From NCBI RefSeq assembly GCF_048572895.1, contig NZ_CP183878.1, positions 2,604,001 through 2,668,000 of the forward strand: DNA of 64,000 nucleotides. Reading direction: 5' to 3'. A model generated the notes under the pieces. It saw only the letters and a program-made list of their open reading frames with translations. It did not search any database and was not told the DNA's origin. This document shows, in pieces, positions 9,215 through 17,110 of the stretch (its first letter is position 1; the number at the start of each line of letters is the position of its first letter). The DNA is from Psychrobacillus sp048572895 (GTDB lineage Bacteria > Bacillota > Bacilli > Bacillales_A > Planococcaceae). Both the position numbers and the translations under genes were made by a program.

Positions 9215-9340
9215 AAAATCACCACCTAACTTTCTTTTGGTACATCATACATATAAATTGGATTTATTTCTAATTTGTATTAGTAGCCTTCGTTTTTTTA
9301 AAATCTATATTTGAGATCTTTCTTATTATAGCTCTTATAA

Positions 9341-10219
9341 CTAGTGTTCGTTGTGTAGAATAGATTTTAAAATAATATAATTCTCATTAAAAAATTGCTG
9401 ATGCCTCTCGATTCCTCGTCGTTTACACCAACCCAATGAATTAAATGCATCCGTAAAACGATAGAATGGTAATATGACTTCCAAATCTATTATTGGACGA
9501 ATAGATTGATAGCCCTTTTTGTATGCTTCTAATGTCCCTGGATTTTCCATAAAAATATCACGGTTTATTTTTGTAAAATCCATTTCCGTCGAACCAAAAC
9601 GTGCACTTTCAAAATCTATAATCCCTGTTACTTGATTTTCATGGACAATAATATTAGCCGGGCGAAAATCCATATGTATAAAGCTCGGTCCATCTGGTTC
9701 AGGAAGATATTTACGTTGTTCTTCAAATAGTTCTATTGATTGTTTTAACAAATTCTCTGGTATCACTTCTTTTACATCTTCAGCAAAACCATAAAAATGT
9801 GTTTCACTAAAAGCTGACCATTGTTCATACACATTTGAAATTCCTTTATATGAAGTATGTTCCTGTGGAAGCACACTATGCAACTTTGCATGGTGAATTC
9901 CAATATCATAGGCTAATATTTCATCAACCTTTCCCGAAACTGCCTGCCCTTTAATCTCTGAAAGGAGAAGAGCACCTGGTATTTCATCATTCCCTTCCCA
10001 ATAGCCTAATAACGTAGGTACGGGTAAGGTATCACTCAATATTTCTAAAGCTTCATGTTCACGTACTAATTTTACTTTAGAATAAGGAATTTTTAGATAT
10101 ACGTTCTGCTTATTAATTTGTTGTATTTTATATACAGTAGAACTAAATGAATCAGGAACATCTTCTATGGAAAGAACATTCATTTTTAACTTTTCAATAA
10201 TTTGATTTAATTGTTTCAT
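9341..10219 (-). CDS. aminoglycoside phosphotransferase (APH) family kinase
   Basis: 292 residues with the protein-kinase-like APH fold. The catalytic loop is HMDFRPANIIV (near residue 187) and the metal-binding segment is IIDFES (near residue 205), which has DFE in place of the usual DFG/D-x-D variants. The N-terminal lobe contains a lysine-bearing segment KQNVYLKIPYSK. Family members phosphorylate aminoglycosides, choline, homoserine, fructosamines or other small hydroxyl compounds, so resistance should not be assumed. The ATG is preceded by AAAGGATG. The gene is transcribed alone, between the acsA terminator and the AraC-type gene. Confidence 0.78.
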   Translation of the reverse strand: MKQLNQIIEKLKMNVLSIEDVPDSFSSTVYKIQQINKQNVYLKIPYSKVKLVREHEALEILSDTLPVPTLLGYWEGNDEIPGALLLSEIKGQAVSGKVDEILAYDIGIHHAKLHSVLPQEHTSYKGISNVYEQWSAFSETHFYGFAEDVKEVIPENLLKQSIELFEEQRKYLPEPDGPSFIHMDFRPANIIVHENQVTGIIDFESARFGSTEMDFTKINRDIFMENPGTLEAYKKGYQSIRPIIDLEVILPFYRFTDAFNSLGWCKRRGIERHQQFFNENYIILKSILHNEH

Positions 10220-10260
10220 TTAATTTCATCCTTTTCTTTTACTGTATTGGATAATTTCAA

Positions 10261-10296
10261 ATACAAAAAGCACTGCTAAATGCAATGCTTTTTGTA
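10261..10296 (-). terminator. terminator after acsA
   Basis: ATACAAAAAGCA pairs with TGCTTTTTGTAT around a 12-base loop. It lies in the gap between acsA (ends 10326) and the APH-like gene. Confidence 0.75.
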
Positions 10297-10325
10297 TTTT
10301 TATATTCAAGTGTTCACTTATACTA

Positions 10326-12044
10326 TTAGTCTTCCATTGTAGATAAATCACCTGTTGGCAGTTTTAACTCCCAAGCTTTTAATACGCGACGCATGATTTT
10401 ACCACTTCTTGTTTTTGGAAGCTTATCTTTGAATTCTATTTCTCTAGGAGCTGCATGTGCTGCAAGTCCTTTTTTGACAAAGAGTTGAATTTCTTCAATC
10501 AATTCGTCAGATGGTTCATATCCTTCATTTAATGCTACGAAAGCTTTAATAATTTCGCCACGGATAGGATCAGGTTTCCCTATTACCCCCGCTTCTAGAA
10601 TAGCTGGATGCTCAAGTAATTTACTTTCCACTTCAAACGGTCCTACGCGTTCACCTGATGTCATGATCACATCATCCACTCGACCTTGGAACCAATAGTA
10701 TCCTTCCTCATCCATATATGCTGAATCTCCAGAGAAATACCATTCATCATTTATAAAATAAGAATCGAACTTCTCTTTGTTGTTCCACACTTGCCGCATC
10801 ATAGATGGCCAGCCTTTTTTAAGTGCTAAATTTCCCATTGTATAAGGCGGCACAACATTACCTGAGTTATCTATAATAGCTGCTTCAATTCCAGGTAGTG
10901 GTTTACCCATTGAACCCGGTTTAATAGGTAAACAGCCATAGTTACAAATCATTAGTGCGCCAGTTTCTGTCATCCACCAAGTATCATGTATTCTTTTGTT
11001 GAATACTTGCATACCCCATTTGATAACCTCTGGATTTAACGGTTCACCTACTGACAACACATGTCGTAGTGAAGACAAATCATGTTGTTGAACAATGGCA
11101 TCTCCTGCTCCCATCAGCATACGGAATGCCGTTGGAGCACTATACCATACAGTAACTCCATACTCATCAATTGCATTATACCAAGCATCGGGTGAGAAAC
11201 GACCACCAAGAATAAGTGATGTAGTTCCTGTTAGCCATGGACCAAAGATTCCATAAGCTGTTCCAGTAACCCAGCCTGGATCTGCTGTACACCAATAGAT
11301 ATCGTCTTCTCTAATATCCATTACCCATTTCATGGATTGATATTGCTGCACCATTGCATTATGTGCATGTAATATCCCTTTCGGTTTACCTGTAGAACCA
11401 GAAGTATAGTGTAAAATTAGTCCATCTTCTCTATCAACCCATGTGATTTCGAAGGATTCTGACGCATTATGTAATGCTTTATTGAAATCGATAAACTTAT
11501 CGGATTCCTCTATATTTTCACCCACTATAAAAACCGACTCTAAATTAGGTAATTTATCTAATGGAATTCTATTTAATAATTCTGGAGTTGTGACAATTGC
11601 TTTCGCTTCACTATCCAGTAAGCGATCGTAAACAGCACCTTCCATGAACGCTTCAAAAAGCGGACCAACGATTAAGCCCAATTTTGTAGCACCAAGAAGG
11701 GCAAAATATAACTCTGGTGATCTCGGCATGAATATAAAGAGACGATCCCCTTTTGTCAAATTCGAATGGTTTACATACACGTTAGCAGCTTTATCCGTCC
11801 ATTTTTTCATATCGCCGAATGTATAAGATTCTTTACGTTCTGCATCTTGATAATGAAGTGCAACTTTATCCTTCTTATCGGATTCTGCATGACGATCAAT
11901 TGCTTCATACGCCATGTTCACTTTCCCAGTTTTAAACCACGAGAACTCTTTCTCTGCATCTTCCCATTTAAAGTTTTTTGCAGTTTCTTCATAATTACTT
12001 AACTGGAAGTCCCCTTGAACTACTTGTAATGTTTCAATCTTCAT
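10326..12044 (-). CDS. acsA: acetyl-CoA synthetase
   Basis: AMP-forming acetate:CoA ligase of 572 residues, the same length as B. subtilis AcsA and closely similar along its whole length. Visible are the P-loop-like YTSGSTGKPKG (about residues 209-220), WWMTETG and the C-terminal KTRSGKIMRR, whose lysine near residue 548 is the known site of AcuA acetylation. It activates acetate to acetyl-CoA in the cytosol when preferred carbon is gone. The start is the ATG at 12044 after AAAGGGTGG; an in-frame GTG at 12053 lies inside that site. It is divergent from acuABC, whose products acetylate and deacetylate it, across a 172-bp intergenic region with a cre-like site. Confidence 0.97.
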   Translation of the reverse strand: MKIETLQVVQGDFQLSNYEETAKNFKWEDAEKEFSWFKTGKVNMAYEAIDRHAESDKKDKVALHYQDAERKESYTFGDMKKWTDKAANVYVNHSNLTKGDRLFIFMPRSPELYFALLGATKLGLIVGPLFEAFMEGAVYDRLLDSEAKAIVTTPELLNRIPLDKLPNLESVFIVGENIEESDKFIDFNKALHNASESFEITWVDREDGLILHYTSGSTGKPKGILHAHNAMVQQYQSMKWVMDIREDDIYWCTADPGWVTGTAYGIFGPWLTGTTSLILGGRFSPDAWYNAIDEYGVTVWYSAPTAFRMLMGAGDAIVQQHDLSSLRHVLSVGEPLNPEVIKWGMQVFNKRIHDTWWMTETGALMICNYGCLPIKPGSMGKPLPGIEAAIIDNSGNVVPPYTMGNLALKKGWPSMMRQVWNNKEKFDSYFINDEWYFSGDSAYMDEEGYYWFQGRVDDVIMTSGERVGPFEVESKLLEHPAILEAGVIGKPDPIRGEIIKAFVALNEGYEPSDELIEEIQLFVKKGLAAHAAPREIEFKDKLPKTRSGKIMRRVLKAWELKLPTGDLSTMED

Positions 12045-12144
12045 CCTATCCACCCTTTCTATAACTATACTATTCCATTCTACAATACTTTCTTATATTT
12101 TTGCTAATCTTTCTACTTTTTTGAATGTTTGATCAAATAATAGA

Positions 12145-12158
12145 GGTAATCGCTTTCT
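12145..12158. promoter_or_regulatory. candidate CcpA-binding cre site between acsA and acuA
   Basis: GGTAATCGCTTTCT matches the cre consensus TGWNANCGNTNWCA except at its first and last bases. A TATAAT -10 element for acuA lies at 12174-12179, so CcpA bound here would sit near the -35 region. Catabolite repression of acsA and acuABC by CcpA is established in B. subtilis. The assignment here rests on motif and position. Confidence 0.55.
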
Positions 12159-12216
12159 TTATTTAAAATCATGTATAATAAATACAATTACAATTATCTA
12201 AATAGGTGGTGAATCC

Positions 12217-12849
12217 GTGTTACATCCAAAAACGTATAATGCTGTGCAGAAAGCAACTATACATGGCACTGTCGTTATTGAAGGTCCTGTTCCCTCCAAG
12301 GAAATCGCCAGGCTACAATTCCACGAGGAATTAGTAGCTTTTCGTACGCCTGGGCAGCAGCATCAAGCAATTATTGAAATTGCTAAGTTACCTGAAGGAA
12401 GAATAATTATTGTACGAGATCAAGAAACTATTGTAGGTTATTGCACATACCTACACCCAGACCCATTAGAAAGATGGTCACACGGGAATATGGAAAACTT
12501 GATAGAGCTAGGGGCTATCGAGGTAATTCCAAAATTTCGTGGCACAGGAGTCGGGAAAACTCTCCTTCGTGTATCCATGATGGATGATGCTATGGAGGAT
12601 TATATTACGATTACGACAGAGTATTACTGGCATTGGGATTTAAAAGGCACCGGTTTAAACGTTTGGGAATATAGAAAAGTAATGGAAAAAATGATGCAAG
12701 CAGGCGGTCTTGAGTATTTTGCTACAGATGATCCTGAAATCAGCTCCCACCCTGCCAATTGTTTAATGGCTAAAATCGGTAGTAGAGTTGATACTGAGTC
12801 TATCCAGCAATTTGACCAACTACGTTTTATGAATCGTTTTATGTATTAA
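12217..12849 (+). CDS. acuA: protein lysine acetyltransferase AcuA
   Basis: GNAT-fold acetyltransferase of 210 residues, similar end to end to B. subtilis AcuA. The acetyl-CoA binding region AIEVIPKFRGTGVGKTLLRVSMM lies near residues 100-125, and the conserved TTEYYWHWDLKG segment follows. AcuA acetylates the active-site lysine of AcsA and inactivates it, preventing futile ATP use. The start is GTG (12217), preceded by AGGTGG at a normal distance. It is the first gene of acuABC, divergent from its target acsA. Confidence 0.96.
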   Translation: MLHPKTYNAVQKATIHGTVVIEGPVPSKEIARLQFHEELVAFRTPGQQHQAIIEIAKLPEGRIIIVRDQETIVGYCTYLHPDPLERWSHGNMENLIELGAIEVIPKFRGTGVGKTLLRVSMMDDAMEDYITITTEYYWHWDLKGTGLNVWEYRKVMEKMMQAGGLEYFATDDPEISSHPANCLMAKIGSRVDTESIQQFDQLRFMNRFMY

Positions 12850-12886
12850 TGAATATCTAACTTTCTAACAAAAGGAGTTCATGCAC

Positions 12887-13534
12887 ATGCTAGTTGAACA
12901 AATCATGAATACTTCCGTACCGAGTTTAACACCAGATCATACGATAAATGATGCATTACAATTACTTAAAGAGAAGAAGATACGTCATTTACCAATTATT
13001 AATGACAAGCGACAAGTACTTGGAGTTGTTACCGATCGAGACTTAAAAGAAGCAACTCCATCTACACTACAAAATGTATCAGACCCTGAAATATATAATC
13101 GTAAATTAGAAGAAATTATGACCAAAAACCCGATAACTGGTCATCCTTTAGATTTTGTGGAGGAAACTGCGAGTATATTTTATGATAATCGAATTGGTTG
13201 TTTACCAATCGTATCCCATGGAAAACTTGTTGGAATGATAACCGAGTCGGATTTACTCTACAAATTTATCGAACTCACAGGTGTACATCAACCAGGGTCC
13301 CAAATTGAAATTCGAGTTCCTAACAAGCCCGGCGTTCTGTTCGGCATTTCTAAAGTTTTCCACGATCAAAAGGTTAATGTGTTAAGTGTATTAGTTTACC
13401 CTGATAAAGATCAAAGTGATTATAAAATCTTAGTGTTCAGAGTAAAGACTATAAACCCGCTTGTACTTATTGAAACTATTCGTGCAGAAGGTTACGAGGT
13501 ATTATGGCCAAATCATCCAGGACTAGGACTATGA
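12887..13534 (+). CDS. acuB: acetoin utilization protein AcuB, CBS pair plus ACT domain
   Basis: 215 residues: two CBS domains (about 1-65 and 80-140; HLPIINDKRQVLGVVTDRDL and GCLPIVSHGKLVGMITESDL) and a C-terminal ACT-like domain (about 145-215). CBS pairs bind adenine nucleotides, so AcuB is probably an energy sensor, but its biochemical role is not settled even in B. subtilis. The ATG at 12887 gives MLVEQIM, as in the B. subtilis protein, and stands 9 nt from AAAGGAG; an ATG six bases upstream is too close. Its stop overlaps the acuC start (ATGA). Confidence 0.94.
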   Translation: MLVEQIMNTSVPSLTPDHTINDALQLLKEKKIRHLPIINDKRQVLGVVTDRDLKEATPSTLQNVSDPEIYNRKLEEIMTKNPITGHPLDFVEETASIFYDNRIGCLPIVSHGKLVGMITESDLLYKFIELTGVHQPGSQIEIRVPNKPGVLFGISKVFHDQKVNVLSVLVYPDKDQSDYKILVFRVKTINPLVLIETIRAEGYEVLWPNHPGLGL

Positions 13535-14703
13535 AAAATGCTGTATTTGTCTTTTCCGAAGACCAGTTAGGCTACAAGTTTTCAGATACTCATCCATTCA
13601 ATCAAAAAAGACTCACTTTAACAGTTGATCTTTTAAAAGAAGTAAATGCTTTATCTGAATCAGAAATTGTCTCGCCTAGAATGGCAACAGACGAGGAACT
13701 ACTTCTCGTTCATGATGCACACTATATTGAGATGGTAAAAGAGGCGAGTAAGGAACACGCAGATAGCACTAAATATGAAAGTTATGGTATAGGCACTGAA
13801 GACACGCCAATCTTCCCAGATATGCATGAGGCAAGTGCAAGTCTTGTCGGAGGTACTTTGACCGCAGTTGACTATGTGATGGAAGGAAGAGCTTCCCATG
13901 CTGTGAATTTAGGTGGTGGTCTTCATCACGGTTTCAGAGGACGCGCATCTGGTTTTTGTGTATACAATGATAGTTCCGTTGCTATTAAGTATATGCAAGA
14001 AAAGTATAATGCACGTGTTCTTTACATTGATACGGATGCCCATCACGGAGATGGAGTCCAATGGAGCTTTTACGATGATCCAAATGTGTGTACCATTTCA
14101 ATCCATGAAACAGGAAGATATCTATTCCCGGGCACTGGAAGTATTACGGAAAGAGGCTCTGGGGAAGGTTATGGTACCTCCTTTAATTTCCCTATTGATG
14201 CTTTTACGGAGGATGAATCCTTTTTAGATATTTATCGGACAAGTTTGCGAGAAATTGTGGAGGCATTTAAGCCGGATGTTATTCTTAGTCAGAATGGGGC
14301 TGATGCTCATTATTTTGACCCGCTTACCCACCTATATGGAACGATGAAAATCTATCAAGAGATTCCGAAGCTCGCACATGAGCTTGCACATGAATTTTGC
14401 CACGGTAAATGGATTGCAGTTGGTGGTGGTGGATACGATATATGGAGAGTAGTACCTCGTGCATGGTCTTACGTGTGGATGGAGATGAATGACCTTCAAG
14501 CTCCAAAGGGTGAGCTCCCGCAGAATTGGATAGACAGATGGTCGAAAGAGTCGCCAGTGCCTCTTATCCCTACTTGGATGGATCCCGACCCCCTATACGA
14601 ACCTATTCCACGTAAAATGGAAATTACAGAGAAAAATAAACAAATGCTCGATAAGGCACTATACCAGCTTCGTAATCAGCAAGCATTTAAAAAACACCAG
14701 TAA
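13531..14703 (+). CDS. acuC: AcuC, class I histone-deacetylase-like protein deacetylase
   Basis: 390 residues of arginase/HDAC fold (B. subtilis AcuC has 387). Zinc and charge-relay residues are visible in GGGLHHGFRG (near 130), DTDAHHGDGVQ (near 166), the NGADAHYFDP segment and the GGGGYD tyrosine loop. It removes acetyl groups from AcsA, reactivating it and reversing AcuA. A longer in-frame start at 13504 exists, but the conserved protein begins with MKNAVFVFS at 13531, where ATGA couples its translation to the acuB stop. Last gene of the operon. Confidence 0.96.
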   Translation: MKNAVFVFSEDQLGYKFSDTHPFNQKRLTLTVDLLKEVNALSESEIVSPRMATDEELLLVHDAHYIEMVKEASKEHADSTKYESYGIGTEDTPIFPDMHEASASLVGGTLTAVDYVMEGRASHAVNLGGGLHHGFRGRASGFCVYNDSSVAIKYMQEKYNARVLYIDTDAHHGDGVQWSFYDDPNVCTISIHETGRYLFPGTGSITERGSGEGYGTSFNFPIDAFTEDESFLDIYRTSLREIVEAFKPDVILSQNGADAHYFDPLTHLYGTMKIYQEIPKLAHELAHEFCHGKWIAVGGGGYDIWRVVPRAWSYVWMEMNDLQAPKGELPQNWIDRWSKESPVPLIPTWMDPDPLYEPIPRKMEITEKNKQMLDKALYQLRNQQAFKKHQ

Positions 14704-14724
14704 CTTTATCGTTACTGGTGTTTT
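14693..14724. terminator. bidirectional terminator between acuC and ccpA
   Basis: AACACCAGTAAC pairs with GTTACTGGTGTT around a 6-nt loop, with A/T tracts on both sides. It serves both convergent genes. Confidence 0.85.
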
Positions 14725-14725
14725 A

Positions 14726-15727
14726 CTACTTCACTGATTTTCTTTCTTCAATCCAATACGGAAGAATAACTGTGTTTTCTTCAATATTCTCTTTGTTCAT
14801 ATGCTTCGTCAGCAATCTCATGGAAACTGCACCAATATCGTATAAAGGTAATACTACACTCGTTAGTTGGGGTCTAACCATTCTTGTTAATTTTGAGTTT
14901 TCAAAGCTTATTACTTCAATGTCCTCTGGTACACGTAATCCGTTATCTTGTGCTCCATGGATCAAGCCAATAGCAATTTCATCATTCCCAGCAAAAAAAG
15001 CTGTTGGAGGATCCTTTAGCTCTCGTAACTGCTCCCATGCAACAAGTCCATCGTCGTATGTATTATTGACTCCAACAATTAGGTCTGTGTCAATTTCGAT
15101 ACCTGCCTCGTTTAACGCTTTTTCATAACCTGATAAGTTGTATAATCTAGTAATTGTACTATCAATAGATCCAGATACAAATGCAATTCGGGTATGAGCA
15201 TTTTTGATAAGACGCTTAACCGCGTCCACTGCAGCTTCATGATATTCAATATTTACGGAAGGAAACGAGTTAGATGTTTCCACTGTCCCCGCTAAAACAA
15301 TAGGAACGGTTGCCCTTTTCATTTCATGCAACATTTCAGGAGAAATTTCATCACTCATCATAACTACTCCATCTACTTGCTTACTAAGTAGTGTTGACAG
15401 TAATTGAACTTCTTTATCCTCTTGCTGATCAGAGTTTGTTAAAATTATGTTGTAGCGATACATTGTTGCAATATCTTCTATACCACGAACCAACTCTGCA
15501 TAAAATACATTCGAAATATCTGGAATGATAACGCCGACCGTTTTTGTTTTTTTACTTGCTAATCCCCGTGCAACAGCATTCGGTCGATAATCCAGTCGTT
15601 CAATTACCGCCAAAACTTTTTGACGTGTAGCTGGCTTCACATTCTGGTTTCCATTTACAACACGTGAAACAGTTGCCATTGATACGTTTGCCTCTCTTGC
15701 TACATCGTAAATTGTAATAGTCAACAT
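14726..15727 (-). CDS. ccpA: catabolite control protein A
   Basis: LacI/GalR-family global regulator of 333 residues. The helix-turn-helix is at the N-terminus (ITIYDVAREANVSMATVSRV, residues 3-22) and is nearly identical to B. subtilis CcpA; a periplasmic-binding-protein-like core follows. With HPr-Ser46-P it binds cre sites to repress or activate carbon metabolism genes. The start at 15727 is placed by AAGGAGGG 5-6 nt upstream; a longer ATG at 15742 overlaps that site. Genes in this window with cre-like sites are acsA/acuABC (12145) and the gntP-bdhA-scoAB operon (55829). Confidence 0.97.
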   Translation of the reverse strand: MLTITIYDVAREANVSMATVSRVVNGNQNVKPATRQKVLAVIERLDYRPNAVARGLASKKTKTVGVIIPDISNVFYAELVRGIEDIATMYRYNIILTNSDQQEDKEVQLLSTLLSKQVDGVVMMSDEISPEMLHEMKRATVPIVLAGTVETSNSFPSVNIEYHEAAVDAVKRLIKNAHTRIAFVSGSIDSTITRLYNLSGYEKALNEAGIEIDTDLIVGVNNTYDDGLVAWEQLRELKDPPTAFFAGNDEIAIGLIHGAQDNGLRVPEDIEVISFENSKLTRMVRPQLTSVVLPLYDIGAVSMRLLTKHMNKENIEENTVILPYWIEERKSVK

Positions 15728-15811
15728 ATATCCCTCCTTCATTTTTTACATACAAATAATACATATATATAAATAATACTTGATAACCGTACTAACTTTC
15801 AATCAAATAGT

Positions 15812-15841
15812 AAAACCGACTCTAAAATAAGAGTCGGTTTT
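15812..15841 (-). terminator. terminator after aroA
   Basis: AAAACCGACTCT pairs with AGAGTCGGTTTT around ~6 nt. It separates aroA from ccpA, 85 bp upstream of the ccpA start. Confidence 0.85.
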
Positions 15842-15858
15842 GTGAATTTTTTCACTAA

Positions 15859-16944
15859 CTAAGCATGAATCTCATGATTCTTCAAGAATTTTTGTATGGA
15901 ATCATAAAACTCATCAAATTGTTGTAAGTTCATTTGTTGTGCAGCATCCGATAACGCTACTGCTGGATCTGGATGAACCTCTGCCATTACTCCATCTGCT
16001 CCAATTGCAATTGCAGCTTTTGCAGCAGGTAAAAGAATATCGCGACGACCAGTTGAATGCGTTACATCCACAAATACTGGTAAATGTGTTTCTTGTTTTA
16101 AAATTGGCACGGCCGAAATATCTAATGTGTTTCGAGTTGCACGTTCATACGTACGAATTCCACGTTCACATAGAATAATCTGATCATTACCTTGAGACAT
16201 AATATATTCAGCCGCATGGATGAATTCATCTAATGTAGCTGCCATTCCTCGTTTTAAAAGGACTGGTTTATTGATAGACCCAACTGCTTTTAATAATTCA
16301 AAGTTTTGCATATTACGAGCACCAATTTGTACTACATCAATATAATCTAGTGCTTCATCCAAATGACTTGGCGTTACAATTTCTGATACTGTAGACAATC
16401 CAAATTCTTTTGAAATCTGTTTTAATATTTTTAGACCTTCTAAACCTAGACCTTGGAAATCATAAGGAGAAGTACGTGGTTTGTATGCTCCACCACGGAT
16501 TAGTTTTAACCCTTTAGACTGGATAGCTGCCGCTACCTCTGCTACTTGCGTATAGGACTCAACTGAACAAGGGCCGAATACAAATGATGGCGTTCCTGTT
16601 CCAATTAGTTCTCCATTAATATTGACAATTGTATCTTCTGGTTTTCTTTTACGAGAAACAAGAAGTGCTTTCTTTTGATCGTCCACTTGTAATTCCAAAG
16701 CAGTTTTGAAAATTTCTTTAAAAATATGCTCAACCGTTGATTGTGGAAGCGGTCCAGCGTTATTTTCTTTCAAGTGATCTAACATATGTCTTTCGCGAAG
16801 AGGATCATATCTATTAACACCTTGCTTCTCTTTTACTTTACCAATCTCTTGAATAACACCAGTTCTTTCGTTGATTAACTGTAAAATCTCTACGTTAATC
16901 TCATCAACACGCGCGCGTAAAGCGTCTAAATCTACATGACTCAT
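15859..16944 (-). CDS. aroA: bifunctional DAHP synthase / chorismate mutase
   Basis: 361 residues. The N-terminal ~90 form an AroQ-type chorismate mutase (LDALRARVDEINVEILQLINER). The C-terminal part is a type I-beta DAHP synthase with FGPCSVES, RGGAYKPRTSPYDFQG and the metal-binding CERG and DVTHSTGRRD segments. It commits erythrose-4-phosphate and PEP to aromatic biosynthesis. In this Bacillus-type fusion the mutase domain acts as the feedback sensor for prephenate/chorismate. Good AGAGGAG ribosome binding site before the ATG. Position beside ccpA is conserved with B. subtilis. Confidence 0.96.
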   Translation of the reverse strand: MSHVDLDALRARVDEINVEILQLINERTGVIQEIGKVKEKQGVNRYDPLRERHMLDHLKENNAGPLPQSTVEHIFKEIFKTALELQVDDQKKALLVSRKRKPEDTIVNINGELIGTGTPSFVFGPCSVESYTQVAEVAAAIQSKGLKLIRGGAYKPRTSPYDFQGLGLEGLKILKQISKEFGLSTVSEIVTPSHLDEALDYIDVVQIGARNMQNFELLKAVGSINKPVLLKRGMAATLDEFIHAAEYIMSQGNDQIILCERGIRTYERATRNTLDISAVPILKQETHLPVFVDVTHSTGRRDILLPAAKAAIAIGADGVMAEVHPDPAVALSDAAQQMNLQQFDEFYDSIQKFLKNHEIHA

Positions 16945-17110
16945 AGATAATTCTCCTCTCTTCTCTCCATCGGTACTTTATAACGACAGAAAATTATGAT
17001 ACATTTTTAGATATAAGACATATTATAATCAATGCATGAGAAAATGTCACGCATTTTATTTTAGCGATTCAACTCGTTAAAGTATTTGTCTAAAAAAAGG
17101 ACGTGGGAAA

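Noticed and set aside
9341..10219. Aminoglycoside resistance gene
   Set aside because: The APH fold is clear, but sequence gives no evidence for drug specificity; the family includes many small-molecule kinases, so no resistance call is made.
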